Below, in pieces: positions 50,164-62,891 of a DNA stretch of 64,000 bases. The first letter of the stretch is position 1. Each line of letters starts with the position of its first letter. The translations under genes were made by a program, and so were the position numbers. The stretch is from assembly GCA_008638375.1 (NCBI GenBank), contig CM018046.1, forward strand, positions 45,853,206 to 45,917,205, read 5' to 3'. The notes under the pieces are model-generated. The model had not been told where the DNA came from. It worked only from the letters and a program-made list of their open reading frames with translations, and made no database searches. The DNA comes from Nyssa sinensis (taxonomy: Eukaryota; Streptophyta; Magnoliopsida; Cornales; Nyssaceae).

Positions 50164-50726
50164 CTCTCATACTATTGCTAATATGTTATGAAAAAATTAT
50201 CTTATGGGAACATTACACTACTGTTTCAGTATAATGATATTTTATAAAAGATAATTTTTTTTAATTTTATGAATAAATTATTTTTTAATTTTATTTTTAA
50301 TTATTTTTTATTAAAAATGACCACACGATAACTTAGTGTGAAAATCACCCAAGTATAATCTCAATTTTTCTTACATTACGTCCCTTCGTACAGGAGAGTG
50401 TGTGTGTCACCATGTGTCGGTGAGAAACTTGGAAGAGAATGGTTAAAGTTATAATTTAAGAAATAACGAAGGGCAAAAGTAAAGCCCCCAATCTCTCTGT
50501 CTATCACTACTACTGCTACAGAGCGTGATGGCAACCTATTTCCCGCGGCATTTAACGCGGCGTTGTTTTTGGCTCTGTGGCTGTGGCCCCCCACGCCTCC
50601 ATCTCCCAAAACTCATTATCCAAGTGCGTGATCTTTCATTCGTTGTTCGCGAAAACCCACAGGACAACAACATATAACATATCTCTCATATTCTATCGAT
50701 TTTGGAATCGGGCCATTAAGCTCAAG

Positions 50727-50821
50727 GTATATGAGGATTTAATGATTTTCTGTACCAAAAATTTTACTGCTATTATCTTTATCAAATTTTCAATTACTTC
50801 ACTGTTTTGAATTTAATGCAG
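50727..50821 (+). other. 5'UTR intron of GAUT15
   Basis: Donor GCTCAAG|GTATATG and acceptor TTTAATGCAG|TTTTCGC. The preceding leader exon (about 50580-50726) and following leader (50822-51108) are consistent with one transcript. Based on signals and base composition. Confidence 0.5.
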
Positions 50822-50844
50822 TTTTCGCGTGAGAAAGATTGAAG

Positions 50845-51140
50845 ATGTTCGAGATGACACTCATCAAGTACTGATTCGATACGCATTCATCCAAAGAATA
50901 ACCAGATCAATCAAGCATATATATATATATATATATATAACTCTCCCTCTATGTGTGTATATTTACGGACGGGGGAGCTGATGAGGTGTGTATTGTATGA
51001 GCAGATCTCACGACTGAGATGAGACTTTTCTTCAAGAAGAAGAAGCGGAAATCGAAGCTTTGAATTGAACTCAGTTCTAGTTCGATTAGATGAGAGAGAG
51101 AGAGGGAAATGAAATTTTATATATCGACGACCGGAATTAA
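50845..51140 (+). promoter_or_regulatory. Cluster of four upstream ORFs in the GAUT15 leader
   Basis: The leader contains ATG at 50845 (9 codons, stop at 50872), 50951 (23 codons, stop at 51020), 51019 (14 codons, MRLFFKKKKRKSKL, stop at 51061) and 51090 (16 codons, [16 protein letters not shown], stop at 51138). The second and third overlap as ATGA. The fourth overlaps the main ATG at 51109 in a different frame. Such an arrangement would strongly limit initiation at the main start unless ribosomes reinitiate or leak, or transcripts start downstream. Whether the peptides are conserved is unknown. Confidence 0.6.
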
Positions 51141-54100
51141 GAGGGTGACGATATCGAGCAGCGGCGGAGAAGGTGGTGCAGGTGGTTTTTGGGAGGCGAT
51201 GAAGGGGAAGGGATCACCGGTGACCCGCCGGATTTCTCGTCGGGCGGTGTTGATACTTGGAATCGTTTTGCCCTTTCTCTTCGTTAGAATTGCTTTCATA
51301 GTTCTCGAATCGGCCACCATTTGCTCTTTCTCTCTCGGTAATTTTTCTTACTTTTTCGGGTAGAAATTCAAAAGATTTCTAAATTGCAACTTTATGTCTT
51401 TTCGGGTAAATATGTAACAAAGAGTTTTACTTTAGGTCAATACGTTATTTAACATTTATCTCTTTGCTTCTGCAGGTTGCATGGGATGGAGGTTATTCGG
51501 CGGGAGTGACGCTTCTCTGGTAAGTATATCTCATTTTTACGACAAAACTGTTCTTTTTCATAGTAAAAACTTTAATTAATTTTTTACATATGGAACATGA
51601 TTTTTTAAATATATATATTTTTTGGGTGAAGTTTATCCAAATAAAACTGGCAAGTGAAATAAGATATTGTACCGCACTGCCACGTGCCCTCGTAGGGTTA
51701 TCTTTCTAATTTGAACGGCAGAACAAGGTTATGCATATCTTTATCATTTTTGATTTGACAGTCTCTCAAACGTTAGCACCTTTCAATTATAGAATTTTTT
51801 TTTTAATCTAAAATTTAGGATAAATGATAGAATTTGTGAGAAATATTCACTTCAAAGTTTGATAATGATTTGGAGTGATTTCTGATTATGTAAGTGTTTG
51901 ATTTAAATTTTTTTTGTCTATACAAATAGGGTAAGAATTCAAAATTCAAATAAAAAAGGTTTCCTTTTATATAATAAAATGACGTTATTTTTTGTCAGAC
52001 TATTTAAATATTAATTAATTATATAATAATTATTTATGTAATAATCAAAATCAATTAAAAATTGACTCAAGAACAAATTTCATTAAGAGCTCCATTGTAG
52101 AATTCAGACCTAACCATTAAGCAAGAAACGATGGGAACGACGGAACCTCTGAATGCATAAGATTTTATTAAAAAGAAATCCTAATGATTCATTGGTCGGG
52201 ATGGCGAAACGAGCCGGAAACCAATTCATCTATTCTGAGAAGTCATGAGCTAACCCTACAACTGAAATAGATATTGAAAGAGTAAATGTTCGCCCGCGAA
52301 AACTTTATTGTCTTGGATTGCTAAAGTTTGGGCAATCCGATACGATAAAGGACAAAATAAAATAAAGATTCGTTATAACCTTCTAAAAGAAAAAACAATA
52401 TTAAAAACAATATTACCTATAACCTATAAATAGAAATATATCTTTAATATGTTTAGTTATATATCCAAATAAGATATACAAATTACTAATTTACTAATAG
52501 AGTAGATGAAATATCAAAGAATCCCACGATCTATGTTTGAACTCAACAATAAAATAATATGCTTCTCAAATATTTATCCCAAATTTTACATGCCAAATGA
52601 TGTGGCACAATAATTAACGTGCCAAAATGAAACTCAGCCATGCCACTGTCACATAATTTGGGATAAAAATTTGAGAAGTGTAGCCTTACTCATCATCACA
52701 TATTATTGGGTCTTGTATATGTCATGCATGTATTTTAAAAAAAAGAATTATTTTCATATTAATTTGGCTGAGTTATTTCTTCTATTAATTGTTGAGTTTT
52801 GGGTATAGAATGTTTAGCAAACTCTGAAAGCCATTTCTTCTTCTATTTTTCTTCTTTTTATTCCTTGGTTTTTTAGGCATCTTTCAATTTTTTATATCTT
52901 TCTTCTCCTTCAAATCCCATTATTTTTTCTTAGGTTTCTTTCAATATGTAAATATATATATATATATATATATATTTGATTTGTCAGAACTTTAACTCAA
53001 GGGACCGTTGTTTCTAACTTCGTATTCTTGTTAACTACCCAAAGGGCCAAAACACAATAGGAAATTATTATTTTTGTTTCTAATCTTCCTTCTTTGAGTG
53101 AGATTGGTGTGTATACTTTTAAAGTTACAGCCTCAGGCAATGTCACTAATTTAGGGTCATGTTCTTCTGATTGTTTTCAACTTTTTGGGGTTGGTGGGGT
53201 CAATATTTGTTGTACTGTGCTTTTCACAATCACGTTTAAGATATTCCTTCTTCTCCGTTGTAAGCAAATTCAATATCTCAAGGCGTTGGCAGTAATGCAC
53301 CATTATTTATTCAGTGTCATGTTATTTAGAATACAAAATTTTAGATATAAATTTGGACCTGCTCTTTCTCTCTCTATTTTATTTAGATTTTTTTGAGTTT
53401 TATTTTTTAATAATTTAAGGGATTAATAAACTTGTTACCTCCCATTAAATACATTATAAGGTTTTTTAGGGGAGAAAATTTAAAGTTGTTACTCAATTTT
53501 TAATAATAAATTTGTTACTTCATAAGTACTAATTCTTCATTTGTTTCATACATTCATAAATTCCACCCTAGAATATGAGATGTAATATGTCATTTTGGTC
53601 CAATTGAAAATTGTGGTGGTGATGAGAAAGAGAATTGAAAATCCCATACGGTCCATGGATGACCACATTTTTGCCGACTGTTGGTAGATCACTTCCACTA
53701 GTTATTTTTGTTGACACGTGACCAGTTGTACTGCCATCATGTTATTATTCTAATAGTCCACTTGATCTAATTTATTCCAAAGAAATGATAAAGTTTTTTA
53801 TTTTAATTTATTTATTTTTTTAAAATGACTTCAACTGAGAAGTGCTATCTCCAAATCAATTTGACTAGTTTCACACCTATACTGTGGAACCAGCAAAATG
53901 AGTCCTGGAGATAGGCACTGCGCAAGTGGGCACTGCAACTTCTCATGATGATGTAATAATCTTTAGCCATTTTGGATTTTTGTGTCATAACACGTCAACA
54001 CGAGTTTGAGAAATTGAACGGCTTATGCTACCCGGATTGTCTGATGTAAGTATTATTGACCATGATAATTTTTCTTTTCGTCTGTTTGTTACTTTGGTTG

Positions 54101-57100
54101 TGATGCGTATCATAAAGAGTCTCAGAGAAGAGCTGGCGAGGGCATTGGTGGAGGCAAACAGTGAAGAGGGTGGGGCAGGAATAGGAAGAGACTTGATGGA
54201 GGAGGGTTCACCAGCGTCATTCAAGGAGCTTGTGAAGGATATGACGTCAAATAAACAAGACATCAAAGCCTTCGCTTTCAAGACCAAGGCTATGGTACAA
54301 CACTTCACTATTACAACTATTACAACTAGTACTACTCATTCTTAACTTCTCTCCGTAGCCTTTTGTTTATTTATTTATGTTTTTAGAAACTTATTATCTT
54401 TTATCTCTTCCCTTTTATTTTGTTTCACTCCGTCTGTTCTCTTTCAGTCATCATTTGTTCTCTTTCGGACCCACAAAAATAACAAATCAAAGTGACAATC
54501 CCGGACCCAACCAGTTCTTGGGTTAACACACTTGCAGTTTTGGCTCCACCCAAGTTTAATTTGACTATTGTTTCAAACTGTCATAAGTCATAACCATTTC
54601 AACCGGTTGCCAGCTCTACCAATGACGTTTTTAGTGCTTCTTTCGTCAACTGAATGTAGGCTTTGTCTAGCAATGCATGTATTACTCATTTAGGAGTTAT
54701 ACTTGACACTATTTATGATGCAAGGATGGATATTTTGCTGATATGGTATTTTTTTTTTTGAATAAATAATAATTTCATTAACGTCACTAAGGGGTGCGCA
54801 CATGTACAAAAAGACTATACAAAACATACTAATATCCCATATTCATGGAATACAAAAAAGATGATAAAGAGTCTATAGACAAAGAACCCCTGAGGACCTA
54901 AAAAAAAAGGAATTCAACACCAAAGTTTTCACGGCCCAAATAGGAGATTCAACACCTTCAAAAACTCTATTATGTCTCTCCCTCCAAATGCAACGAGAGG
55001 TTGGGTCATGCACCAAACTTTTCCCATTCTCCTGTCAAAAAATCAGCCTCGCCAGAATTTGAGTAACTCTATCGTGGAATGAGGCATTACCCAAAAGTGG
55101 TCGCATTTTTTCCTCCAAGGAGTGGCTAATTGATATCACCCAATCAATGTGCTTCATCAGTAAATTACTTGGGATTGAACCAAGTAGCCAAGAGGATGGT
55201 CTTAAGCCTTTTTGGTTTTTTGTTTCGTTCTGTTCTAGTTTGGATGATATTTTCAGTGAGAGGAAGCTGAATAATGAAAAACGCTGAGACAACATCAGAA
55301 TGGAACTATTACGTTCTATTACAGAAATGAATGAGAAACCACTGGACTGTAGAGGGTAACATCATAAATTATTAAAAAATCTCTAGAGGTCCACTTACCA
55401 TTTTAGAAAACACTATTGTTATCCTGGCACCATTGTATTATGTCTTATACTTGTTGAGCATTCTTTGATTTATGCAGATATTGAAGATTGAGCATAAGGT
55501 GCAATTGGCTAGGCGGCAGGAGTTCATTTACTGGCATTTAGCTTCACATGGTATACCCAAGAGTCTACATTGCCTTTGCCTCAAGTTGGCCGAAGAGTAT
55601 GCTGTAAATGCTATGGCCAGATCACGCTTACCTCCGCCTGAATTTGTTTCTCGCCTCACTGATCCTTCCTTCCACCATGTTGTTCTCCTAACTGACAACA
55701 TCCTTGCGGCCTCTGTTGTCATCTCCTCTACCATCAAAAATTCGGTCAACCCAGAGAAATTAGTGTTTCACATAGTCACAGATAAGAAAACTTACACCCC
55801 AATGCATGCATGGTTTGCAGTAAATCCGATTAGTACAACAGTCGTTGAAGTAAAGGGATTGCATCAATATGATTGGTCAGATGAAGTGAATATTGGAGTT
55901 AGGGAGATGCTGGATATTCATCGCCTAATTTGGAACCATAACTATAACAATTTAAAGGAAGAGGACTTTGAATTTGAGGGAGGTCATGAAAGAAATCTAG
56001 AGGTTCTAAGCCCCACTTGTATTTCCCTGATTAATCAGATCCGGATTTACATCCCTGAGGTAATTACTCAATTTTTGCTCTCCTTGATCAATCATGGATG
56101 ATCTTGAATGCAAATATATGCTATTATTGATTTATTATTTCATTTTCATGGGCTCCACAGCTGTTTCCAGATCTGAGCAAGATTGTGTTCTTGGACGATG
56201 ATACTTGTAGTACAACATGACTTGTCATCTCTGTGGGAATTGAATCTCAATGGGAAAGTTGTTGGTGCAGTTGTTGACTCATCGTGTGGGGACAACTGTT
56301 GCCCAGGAAGAAAATACAAGGACTATTTCAATTTCACGAACCCATTGATATCATCTGTCTTGGATCATGATCGTTGTGGATGGTTATATGGGATGAATGT
56401 CTTCGATCTCCAAGCATGGAGGAAGAGCAACATCACTACAACCTACCATCAATGGCTTAAACTTGTAAGTATATTCTGTCATATTTGTTCAATGGCACAT
56501 CTGAATTCATCTTAATTAATTAATTATATTAATCATGGAACACTATGATACAATTTCTTGATATTGTGTTTCTGGCTACTGAAAACATTTAAAACTTTTC
56601 CTTTTCTTATTAGGTGACAAAACAGAAACCAGTTTTTTACACCATTTCAGGTGGTAAAAAAACTGAGTTTTTCCCCACCAAAAAGATCAAGTGTGATTGA
56701 CAACTTGCAAAATTGAATATATACTCAGAACGAAAACACAAAGGCCTTTTTTTCTCTCTTTTCCTTCTGCAATAATTTAAACTACAAGAAAAAGAAATCA
56801 TCTCTCTGGATTGTGAGTCTTTTTATACTTGAAACTATCTTGCCTGTTACAGAATGCTCGCGTTCTCGTTTAATAGTTGATATGTTATGTCATGCTTCCT
56901 CTTTTTCTTTTTTCTTTCTGTTTGTTTTAATTTGTTGTGCTTTTGGGTGACTCAATACTTTTTATTCATATCTATCAGAATATATTATCTCCGTGTTTAA
57001 TGACACTAGTGTCACTTCACAGAACCTCAATTCTGGGTTGGCTTTGTGGTGTCCTGGAGCGCTTCCACCGATGTTGATTGCATTTGAGGGTCATGTGCAT

Positions 57101-57307
57101 CCTATTGACCCTTCATGGCACGTCTCTGGTTTAGGCCATCGATTCCCACAAGTTGGCCCACAAATATTGGAAGATGCTGCCGTTGTACATTTCAGTGGCC
57201 CGGCAAAGCCCTGGCTCGAAGTTGGTTTCCCTGAGGTACGAAGCTTATGGAATAGACATGTAAATTTCTCAAACGAATTTATTAGGAAATGTCGAGTTAC
57301 GGAGTGA
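51109..57307 (+). CDS. GAUT15: GAUT15-type galacturonosyltransferase-like GT8 protein (frame broken once)
   Basis: Six exons: 51109-51337, 51476-51519, 54118-54294, 55478-56059, 56161-56464 and 57023-57307; the exon 3 acceptor is the least certain. The product is a Golgi type II membrane glycosyltransferase of the pectin-related GAUT family. It begins [15 protein letters not shown], a hallmark of GAUT15. A membrane anchor ([20 protein letters not shown]) follows at about residues 48-67. Exon 4 holds the [16 protein letters not shown] start of the GT8 domain, then [14 protein letters not shown] and [17 protein letters not shown]. Exon 5 has the metal-binding DxD as FLDDD, followed by [11 protein letters not shown] and [10 protein letters not shown]. 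Exon 6 has WHVSGLGHR and [11 protein letters not shown]. An extra A at 56203, directly after DDD, breaks the frame; read straight, translation ends at 56219. Without it there are 539 residues, as expected. Introns 2 and 3 hold plastid-like DNA, a MITE and a LINE end. Confidence 0.92.
52068..52400. other. Plastid-like DNA (possible NUPT) in GAUT15 intron 2
   Basis: Segments such as CATTAAGAGCTCCATTGTAG, GAAACGATGGGAACGACG, CCAATTCATCTATTCTGA and GTAAATGTTCGCCCGCGAAA closely resemble what I recall of land-plant chloroplast noncoding sequence, probably a group II intron. I cannot name the locus with certainty. Its base composition and word content differ from the AT-rich intron around it. Differences from the remembered plastid text suggest an old transfer. 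Confidence 0.5.
52561..52680. mobile_element. 120 bp foldback MITE in GAUT15 intron 2
   Basis: The arms GCTTCTCAAATATTTATCCC and (reverse complement of right) CACTTCTCAAATTTTTATCC are inverted repeats over about 30 bp, followed by weaker GCCA..GTGGCA pairing. Target duplication is unclear. Confidence 0.6.
54748..55305 (-). mobile_element. LINE 3' end with poly-A tail, antisense in GAUT15 intron 3
   Basis: On minus, the sequence reads [20 protein letters not shown], the W.RERN.R.F motif near the C-terminus of plant LINE ORF2. It is followed by a short 3'UTR ending in a run of A's (T's at 54748-54760 on plus). Frameshifts are present. The upstream reverse transcriptase is missing, so it is a 5'-truncated insertion of the usual LINE kind. 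Confidence 0.65.
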
Positions 57308-57959
57308 TGAGGAAAAATTTATCTCACTCTTGGCATATTCGTTTTGGGATCAAACCAGTGGTAAAGTATGTGAGACAGAGGGAAGAAGGTTTTGCCTTCA
57401 GTCTCTGCTCATACTTCTCTGTACAGCATAAGATTGTTATTCATTGTCCATAGATAGAAAATAGATGAAGGTACCTTGCAATAGACAATAGAGCCCAGAT
57501 ACTGACCTTCAGCAGACATACAAGGACCATGGTTGCAGCTATACATGTTATTGTAAAGTAATTTTTAGTCAGGATTACCTCAATAATTACAGTTGTTTGT
57601 GTTCTTCCTGTTTCATTGCTGGTGCATTTTCTTTGAATTTCATGATTTGTCCCTCTGTGGTTCCCATTTTACAAAAAAAAGGAGTGTCATGCTCATCCCT
57701 GCACCCCAAACAAAGGTTTTTGTTTGTTTGTTATGTTCTATGTCCTGGTGGTTTACTAAATGATTTGTTTGCTTCCTGAGACCCTATTGTGAAGCACTTT
57801 GAATGAACCAGATGAGGTAGGTAACTTCTTATCCTGTTGAGCCAGGAGTTTTTTGAACTGAAATGATACTTCAGCTTTAAAGATTTCGATTGTCCTGTTT
57901 ACCAGTCACAGTCACAAATCATGAAGCACACTACAATCACAAAGAGTACAGAATTACCC
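57308..57959 (+). other. 3' flank of GAUT15
   Basis: Probable 3'UTR and downstream sequence. No coding motif was recognised in the short open frame at 57597-57779. Confidence 0.4.
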
Positions 57960-59010
57960 GACCACTGAAGTAAATCAAATTTGAGTGAGTAAATACCCTG
58001 TCTTTTAGTTGAAGTGATGTAGTGTGAGTTAAAAGTACATATGAGAAGAAGAGAGGGAGAAAGAGATGAGAGAGGAATAGTTGAGAAGAAAGAGAATAAT
58101 TAGGGTTCTCTGCCTGGTTTTTATTATTTATACTACTTCCATTACAAAGACAAAAAAACCCCTCTTAAAATAAAACAATACACATTCAAACACTCTCCCA
58201 AGTTGGTGCAAGGATATTACACATAGCTCAGCTTATTTAGAATATTATAGAAGACTTTATTTGGGACTCTCTTAGTCCATACAATTTCAAGTTGATATCC
58301 TTTCTTGTTATAGGGAGTTCAAATAATTTCAGCACCCAGTTTTTTTTTTTTTTTAATAAGGTGTCCTTTAACTTCAATATGCTTGGTTTGATCATAATGA
58401 ATAAAATTATGAGTCATATGAATTGCCGCATTGTTATCACAGTACAATCTCGTGAGTTTTTTAAAATTAAATGAATCTTTTTCAACAATATTTTTGCCCA
58501 AAGTAATTCACATACTCTGCGTCATGATCGTGAATTCTGTCTCTACACTAGATCTAGCCACAACGTGAATTCTGCCTCTACACTAGATCTAGCCACAACT
58601 AATTGTTTTTAACCATCTCATGACTTGTAGATCTCCGATCATTAACAGAACTAGCCCAGTTTACTTATAGTATATGATTCTACTTTCAAGTGTTCATGTT
58701 TTGAGAATAACAAATCTTTGCCCAGAATATACTTTAAATAATGAAAATCCGATAAAAAGTCTATATATGTGAGTCGCGATGTGAATGCATAAATTGATTC
58801 ACAATGCTTATTATAAATGCTATATATAGGCGAGTATGAGACGAATAAATTAACTTTTCAACCAACCGCTTATATCTCCCCTTAACTACTATGATACTTT
58901 CATTGCCCTCTCCCAATTTGTGATTCTACTCCACTAGAGTATCAATGGCTTTACGCAGGACATTTTCTCTTAGAGATAAGCATGTCCTTTCTAGATCTAG
59001 CAATGTAATA
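57960..59010 (-). mobile_element. Decayed Ty1/Copia retrotransposon 3' part with LTR
   Basis: Read on minus from right to left it gives, across frameshifts: ISLRENV; EQNHKLGE-like VE.NHKLGEGNESI; GRYKRLVEKLIYSSHTRLYI; then FMHSHRDSH. These are the end of the Copia reverse transcriptase. Next come WASSVNDRRSTS, VVARSSVEAEF, LYCDNNAAIHMTHNFIHYD and TKHIEVKGHLI, the Copia RNase H. After HLAPTWES-like APTWESV, TGTTTGAATGTG begins a presumed 3' LTR (about 58197 down to 57960) with a TATA-like box. A 34 bp tandem duplication at 58531-58598 repeats the VARSSVEAEF codons. The 5' half of the element is absent. Confidence 0.7.
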
Positions 59011-62000
59011 ACCACAATCTTAAATTATTTAAAATTAAAGCTACTATAAGAAACGTAGAGATTTAATGTTACAATTGCGCATTAGCATTATGGAATACAC
59101 ATGAGTACGGATTTAAAAATTTTATTTAACAAGAAACATGTTATCACTGGACTGGACCAAGTTGATTTGGTGTATGATCGAGTTGACTTGCCTTAACTAG
59201 GACAATGATGTTTTAAACGAATTTAAACCAACGCTACGTTGTTTTAGGAATTAGGCTTTATGCTTTAAAATTTAATCGGGATTGTTTGGCTACGCGACTA
59301 ACAAATTGAAATTGAAATACTGTAACCCTAAAATCGGGAAAAAGGATAGCCTTATTCTAGATTTTGGGATTAAACGCCGTTTGGTTTGATTATTTTTAAA
59401 TTAAGTTTTTGAAATTATATTTTGACTCATTTACTCTCAGTTAATTACAGTTTGATCCCTGGCATTTTTCGAAAATTATAATTTTGCCCTTGAAATTTTA
59501 TAAAATCATATTTTTGACCCCTAAACTTTCGATAATTACAATGACTCTTGGAATTTTATGAAAATTACAAAACAACCCCTAGTTTTGGAAAATATTTTCA
59601 ATAATACCACTCTAGAATAATTAAAATCCTTTCAATTATATCGTTAAGCATAAAATGAGTTATATAAAGCCTATTTAAGGTATAGAAGAGGACTAACTTA
59701 ACACTTTTTTGACGTTCCAAACTCAATAGTAGAATTCGTTTTAGAAAATTAAGTACAAAAAATATAGATATACCAAATGTGTAATTATAATAATGCCTCT
59801 ACTAATACTTAAAGCCAATTTAATATTAGTAAGGGTCTACCATAGTATTTTTTTAATGCTTCGGACTCAACGGTAGAGTTCATTTTAAAAAATTAAGTGT
59901 TGGAAATTACAACACATGAAATAACAAAAATGCAATTATGCCCCTATGATAAAACAAGCTACTAAATGAACACAAATAAGGGAACATGACCTACCTTAGG
60001 GTTTTGAGGGGGACCTACCTTAGGATTTTGAGGTTCATTGAGTCCAAAAATGGACTCCAATTGAACTACAAACAGTAATTAGATAATGATTTGAGATTAA
60101 GTGTGTATTAACGAGCCCAAATAACTTATATTTTAGGATCGACAAAGGGAAAAGGAAAGTCAACAACTAACGGATGAAACCAGGACTGAAAGCAAGTAAT
60201 CCAAACTTTTGAAATGTTGATTTTGCACTCCTATTTTATAAAATGAGCTTTGATGAAATGTCCGATCGATGCTAGATAAATTTCTTTATAAATTTTTGTT
60301 TAAATCATGTCTATTACTCATGATTAAAATGATGATTCTTAATTGCCTTCAAAAGCATGTTTATCATTGTAATTGATAAAATCTCTCTTATTGTATTCCA
60401 AGGCAAGTTTATATTAAAAGTTATGAGTTGAAAAAAAAAAAATTTTCAATGGACATTGCTTGGAAATGAATTGTAGTAGGGCTGGTAACCGTAATAAATC
60501 AGTTCCGGACAACTGTTATAATATAAGAACTCTTTACGCTACTAGGTTTGCATAAGCCTCAAACTTGAGTAGATTAACGCAACCCCTGTGTGCGTTGGGT
60601 TGATAACTATAACCAGTTAGTTGAGGACAAATAACTACTGTGTGGGGGTATTGCTTATCACTCATTTCCATTCAGGGCAATATGATGAAATGAAAAGAAG
60701 GTTTTCAAACCCTTGTTTTACATGATAAAAGATTTATTACTCCCGATTTACATGAAAGCAAGTTATTTGCAACTCTTCACCACAAGTTGACAATCTTGTC
60801 AAGTGTTTTTGAGATACAATGCTTTTACTTAAATCAACGTTGAAGTGCTATCTTGTTTTAAATGCCTTGTTTAATGCATCATGTTTAAATGAAATGATTC
60901 AAGTATATATCCTCTAGAAACTTCAAAGAGTCACAATTTCTTTATTTATCATCCAAATTAGGTAAAATTTGTGTCTAAAATGATGCCCTTGCAACGTACT
61001 TTCATTTAAAAATGGTTTTCACCTCATGATTCATAAACCTAATGATGGTTATTCATGAGGAACAGTGTATGAAAAAAAGGGAACTTTAGAAAGGAACATT
61101 TTTTTTTTAAAAAAAACATTCCTAATTATTCTTGGAACACTCTTAACCTATTAAATAGAAGAAATAATATAATAATTAATTAAAAGAGGCTCATCCTTGG
61201 GTCCACGTGGCCCAAGGTGTGACAAGAAGCCTCGCTGTTCGAATGAGGGAGTGATTTTTGTCCAAATGGTGTTCCATTCAGACATGTGTGAGTTATTCTA
61301 CGCCGATTTGATCGTAAACTTTCCAATTTTGTGTACAAAGTCTTTTCTAACTTGATTTAGGTCTAATACACAAACTTTATAGTATAAATAGAGTACTATG
61401 GTGTACAGAGTAATCTGTTGCTTTATATTTTTATTCATTTAGTCAATTATATGGCAAGGCTTTGTTCCTTGTAGTTAAGATTCTATATACCTAGTGTCGG
61501 TGTAGTACACGTAGAAGCATATAGAAAGGATTTACTTCCATTGCGTGGTGCTTGCACACTGTAGAAGATGGTGGATCAATTGATCATGGATGGTGTTGGA
61601 ACTGGCAAAAGCTATTCAAAGTTAAAGAGTACAACAAAAAGCTACAAACGGATTTGTATTTAAATCACTAAAGGTGATAGGTTTAGTTATTTGTGGGTTG
61701 AGAGCTTTGTGGACTTATATATTGTTCTTTTTTGCAGCTTATGGTGGGTTTTATTCCCCAAGAGGGGTTTGGGTTTCTCAAGTAAATCTTCGTGTCTCTA
61801 TTTTTGTGGATGCATGTTGCATGTTTTTATTATTATTGCTGTTTGTAATGATTAATTTCATGAACTTAAGATTCTAAATATTTAATAAATTGGTATCTTT
61901 GATAGTAATTTATTTTGATTAATAAGAAAATTTAAAATTTGTGTTTTTTTATTAATTAAATGGTGATTTGATTAATTAAAATATAATAATTCCTGTACTT

Positions 62001-62891
62001 TTGATAGACACCTATCACCGGTCTTTATATCATACCAGAATCTAAATGTTATCGTATGTGCCATATTTTTCCTCCCCACCTCGGATAGAATTATTACAAT
62101 TGTGAGGTCTCATATATAGACTCAGATCATTTAGACTGCTACCAAAAGCATAAAAGTTGAATCACTTGGGATCAGCATTAGAAATTGAATACATGTTTGT
62201 TATAGTAGCATCGTATCTGGGTGCATCATACAGGATCTATCCAGCAACAATAAAATTGTCTTACTGCCAAAGGATAAGAATGTCACGAGGTTGGAATAAG
62301 TCATTACCATTTTACAAAACTATATAGGGAGAGAAAGCAGATCAAGGGTAGATATAGAACACCAGATATCAAGGCCTTCCCTCATATTAACTGCACACAA
62401 AAAATCAAATAAATAAATCTATATCCAAATATCTAATATGAATATCAGTAAATAATATAAGATGAATATATGACAATGGAATGGCCTTGCAAATTCAGCT
62501 ACAGAGTGGAGGATTTATATTAATAACCAATTGCTTTAAAACTTAAGTTGCTAGAAATCATCAAAATGCGCCTGTGACTAGATTTTCCCTCATAAGTTTT
62601 AGAGATCCTAATGGCAAGCAGACAATGCATTCCAAACAGGTTTGTTTCAGTAACTCATTTTCTCTCAATATAATGATGCATTAGCGCGCATTTGCAACTG
62701 CAAATTATATTGTTCACTAGTTCTTCTAACATCAAACTATTAGGGGAATAAAGAACTTTTGCTAGACATCATTTTCCCCCTTTTTACACTTCCCAAACAG
62801 GTTTGTTGCCCTATTAGAAATAATTATGCAAGTGCATGTTTGATAAGCAGCAAATTCATGGCTACAGCTGGTGGTAGCATGTGAGAGGAAC
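59011..62891. other. Spacer between Copia relic and MADS gene
   Basis: No protein recognised. The region 59380-61220 is AT-rich with moderately repetitive phrases (TTTTGACCCCTAAACTTTCG-like, GGTAACCGTAATAAATCAG) suggesting retrotransposon LTR or spacer, but no coding domain or paired repeats were found. From about 62000 onward it is probably the 3' flank of the minus-strand MADS-box gene. Confidence 0.4.

Larger units (their letters stand above)
45370..50480. other. Intergenic spacer between RHM and GAUT15
   Basis: Begins with the RHM 3'UTR. No protein-coding frame was recognised. The spacer is mostly transposon-derived: a Harbinger-like element (46857-47501), a nested pair of hAT-type elements (to 49572), a further hAT-like MITE (49698-50163) and AT-rich filler. 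Confidence 0.5.

Noticed and set aside
54040..54117. Open sequence upstream of GAUT15 exon 3 as part of the exon
   Set aside because: The frame matches the family only from about 54118; upstream bases fit intron better, though the acceptor CATAAAG is weak.
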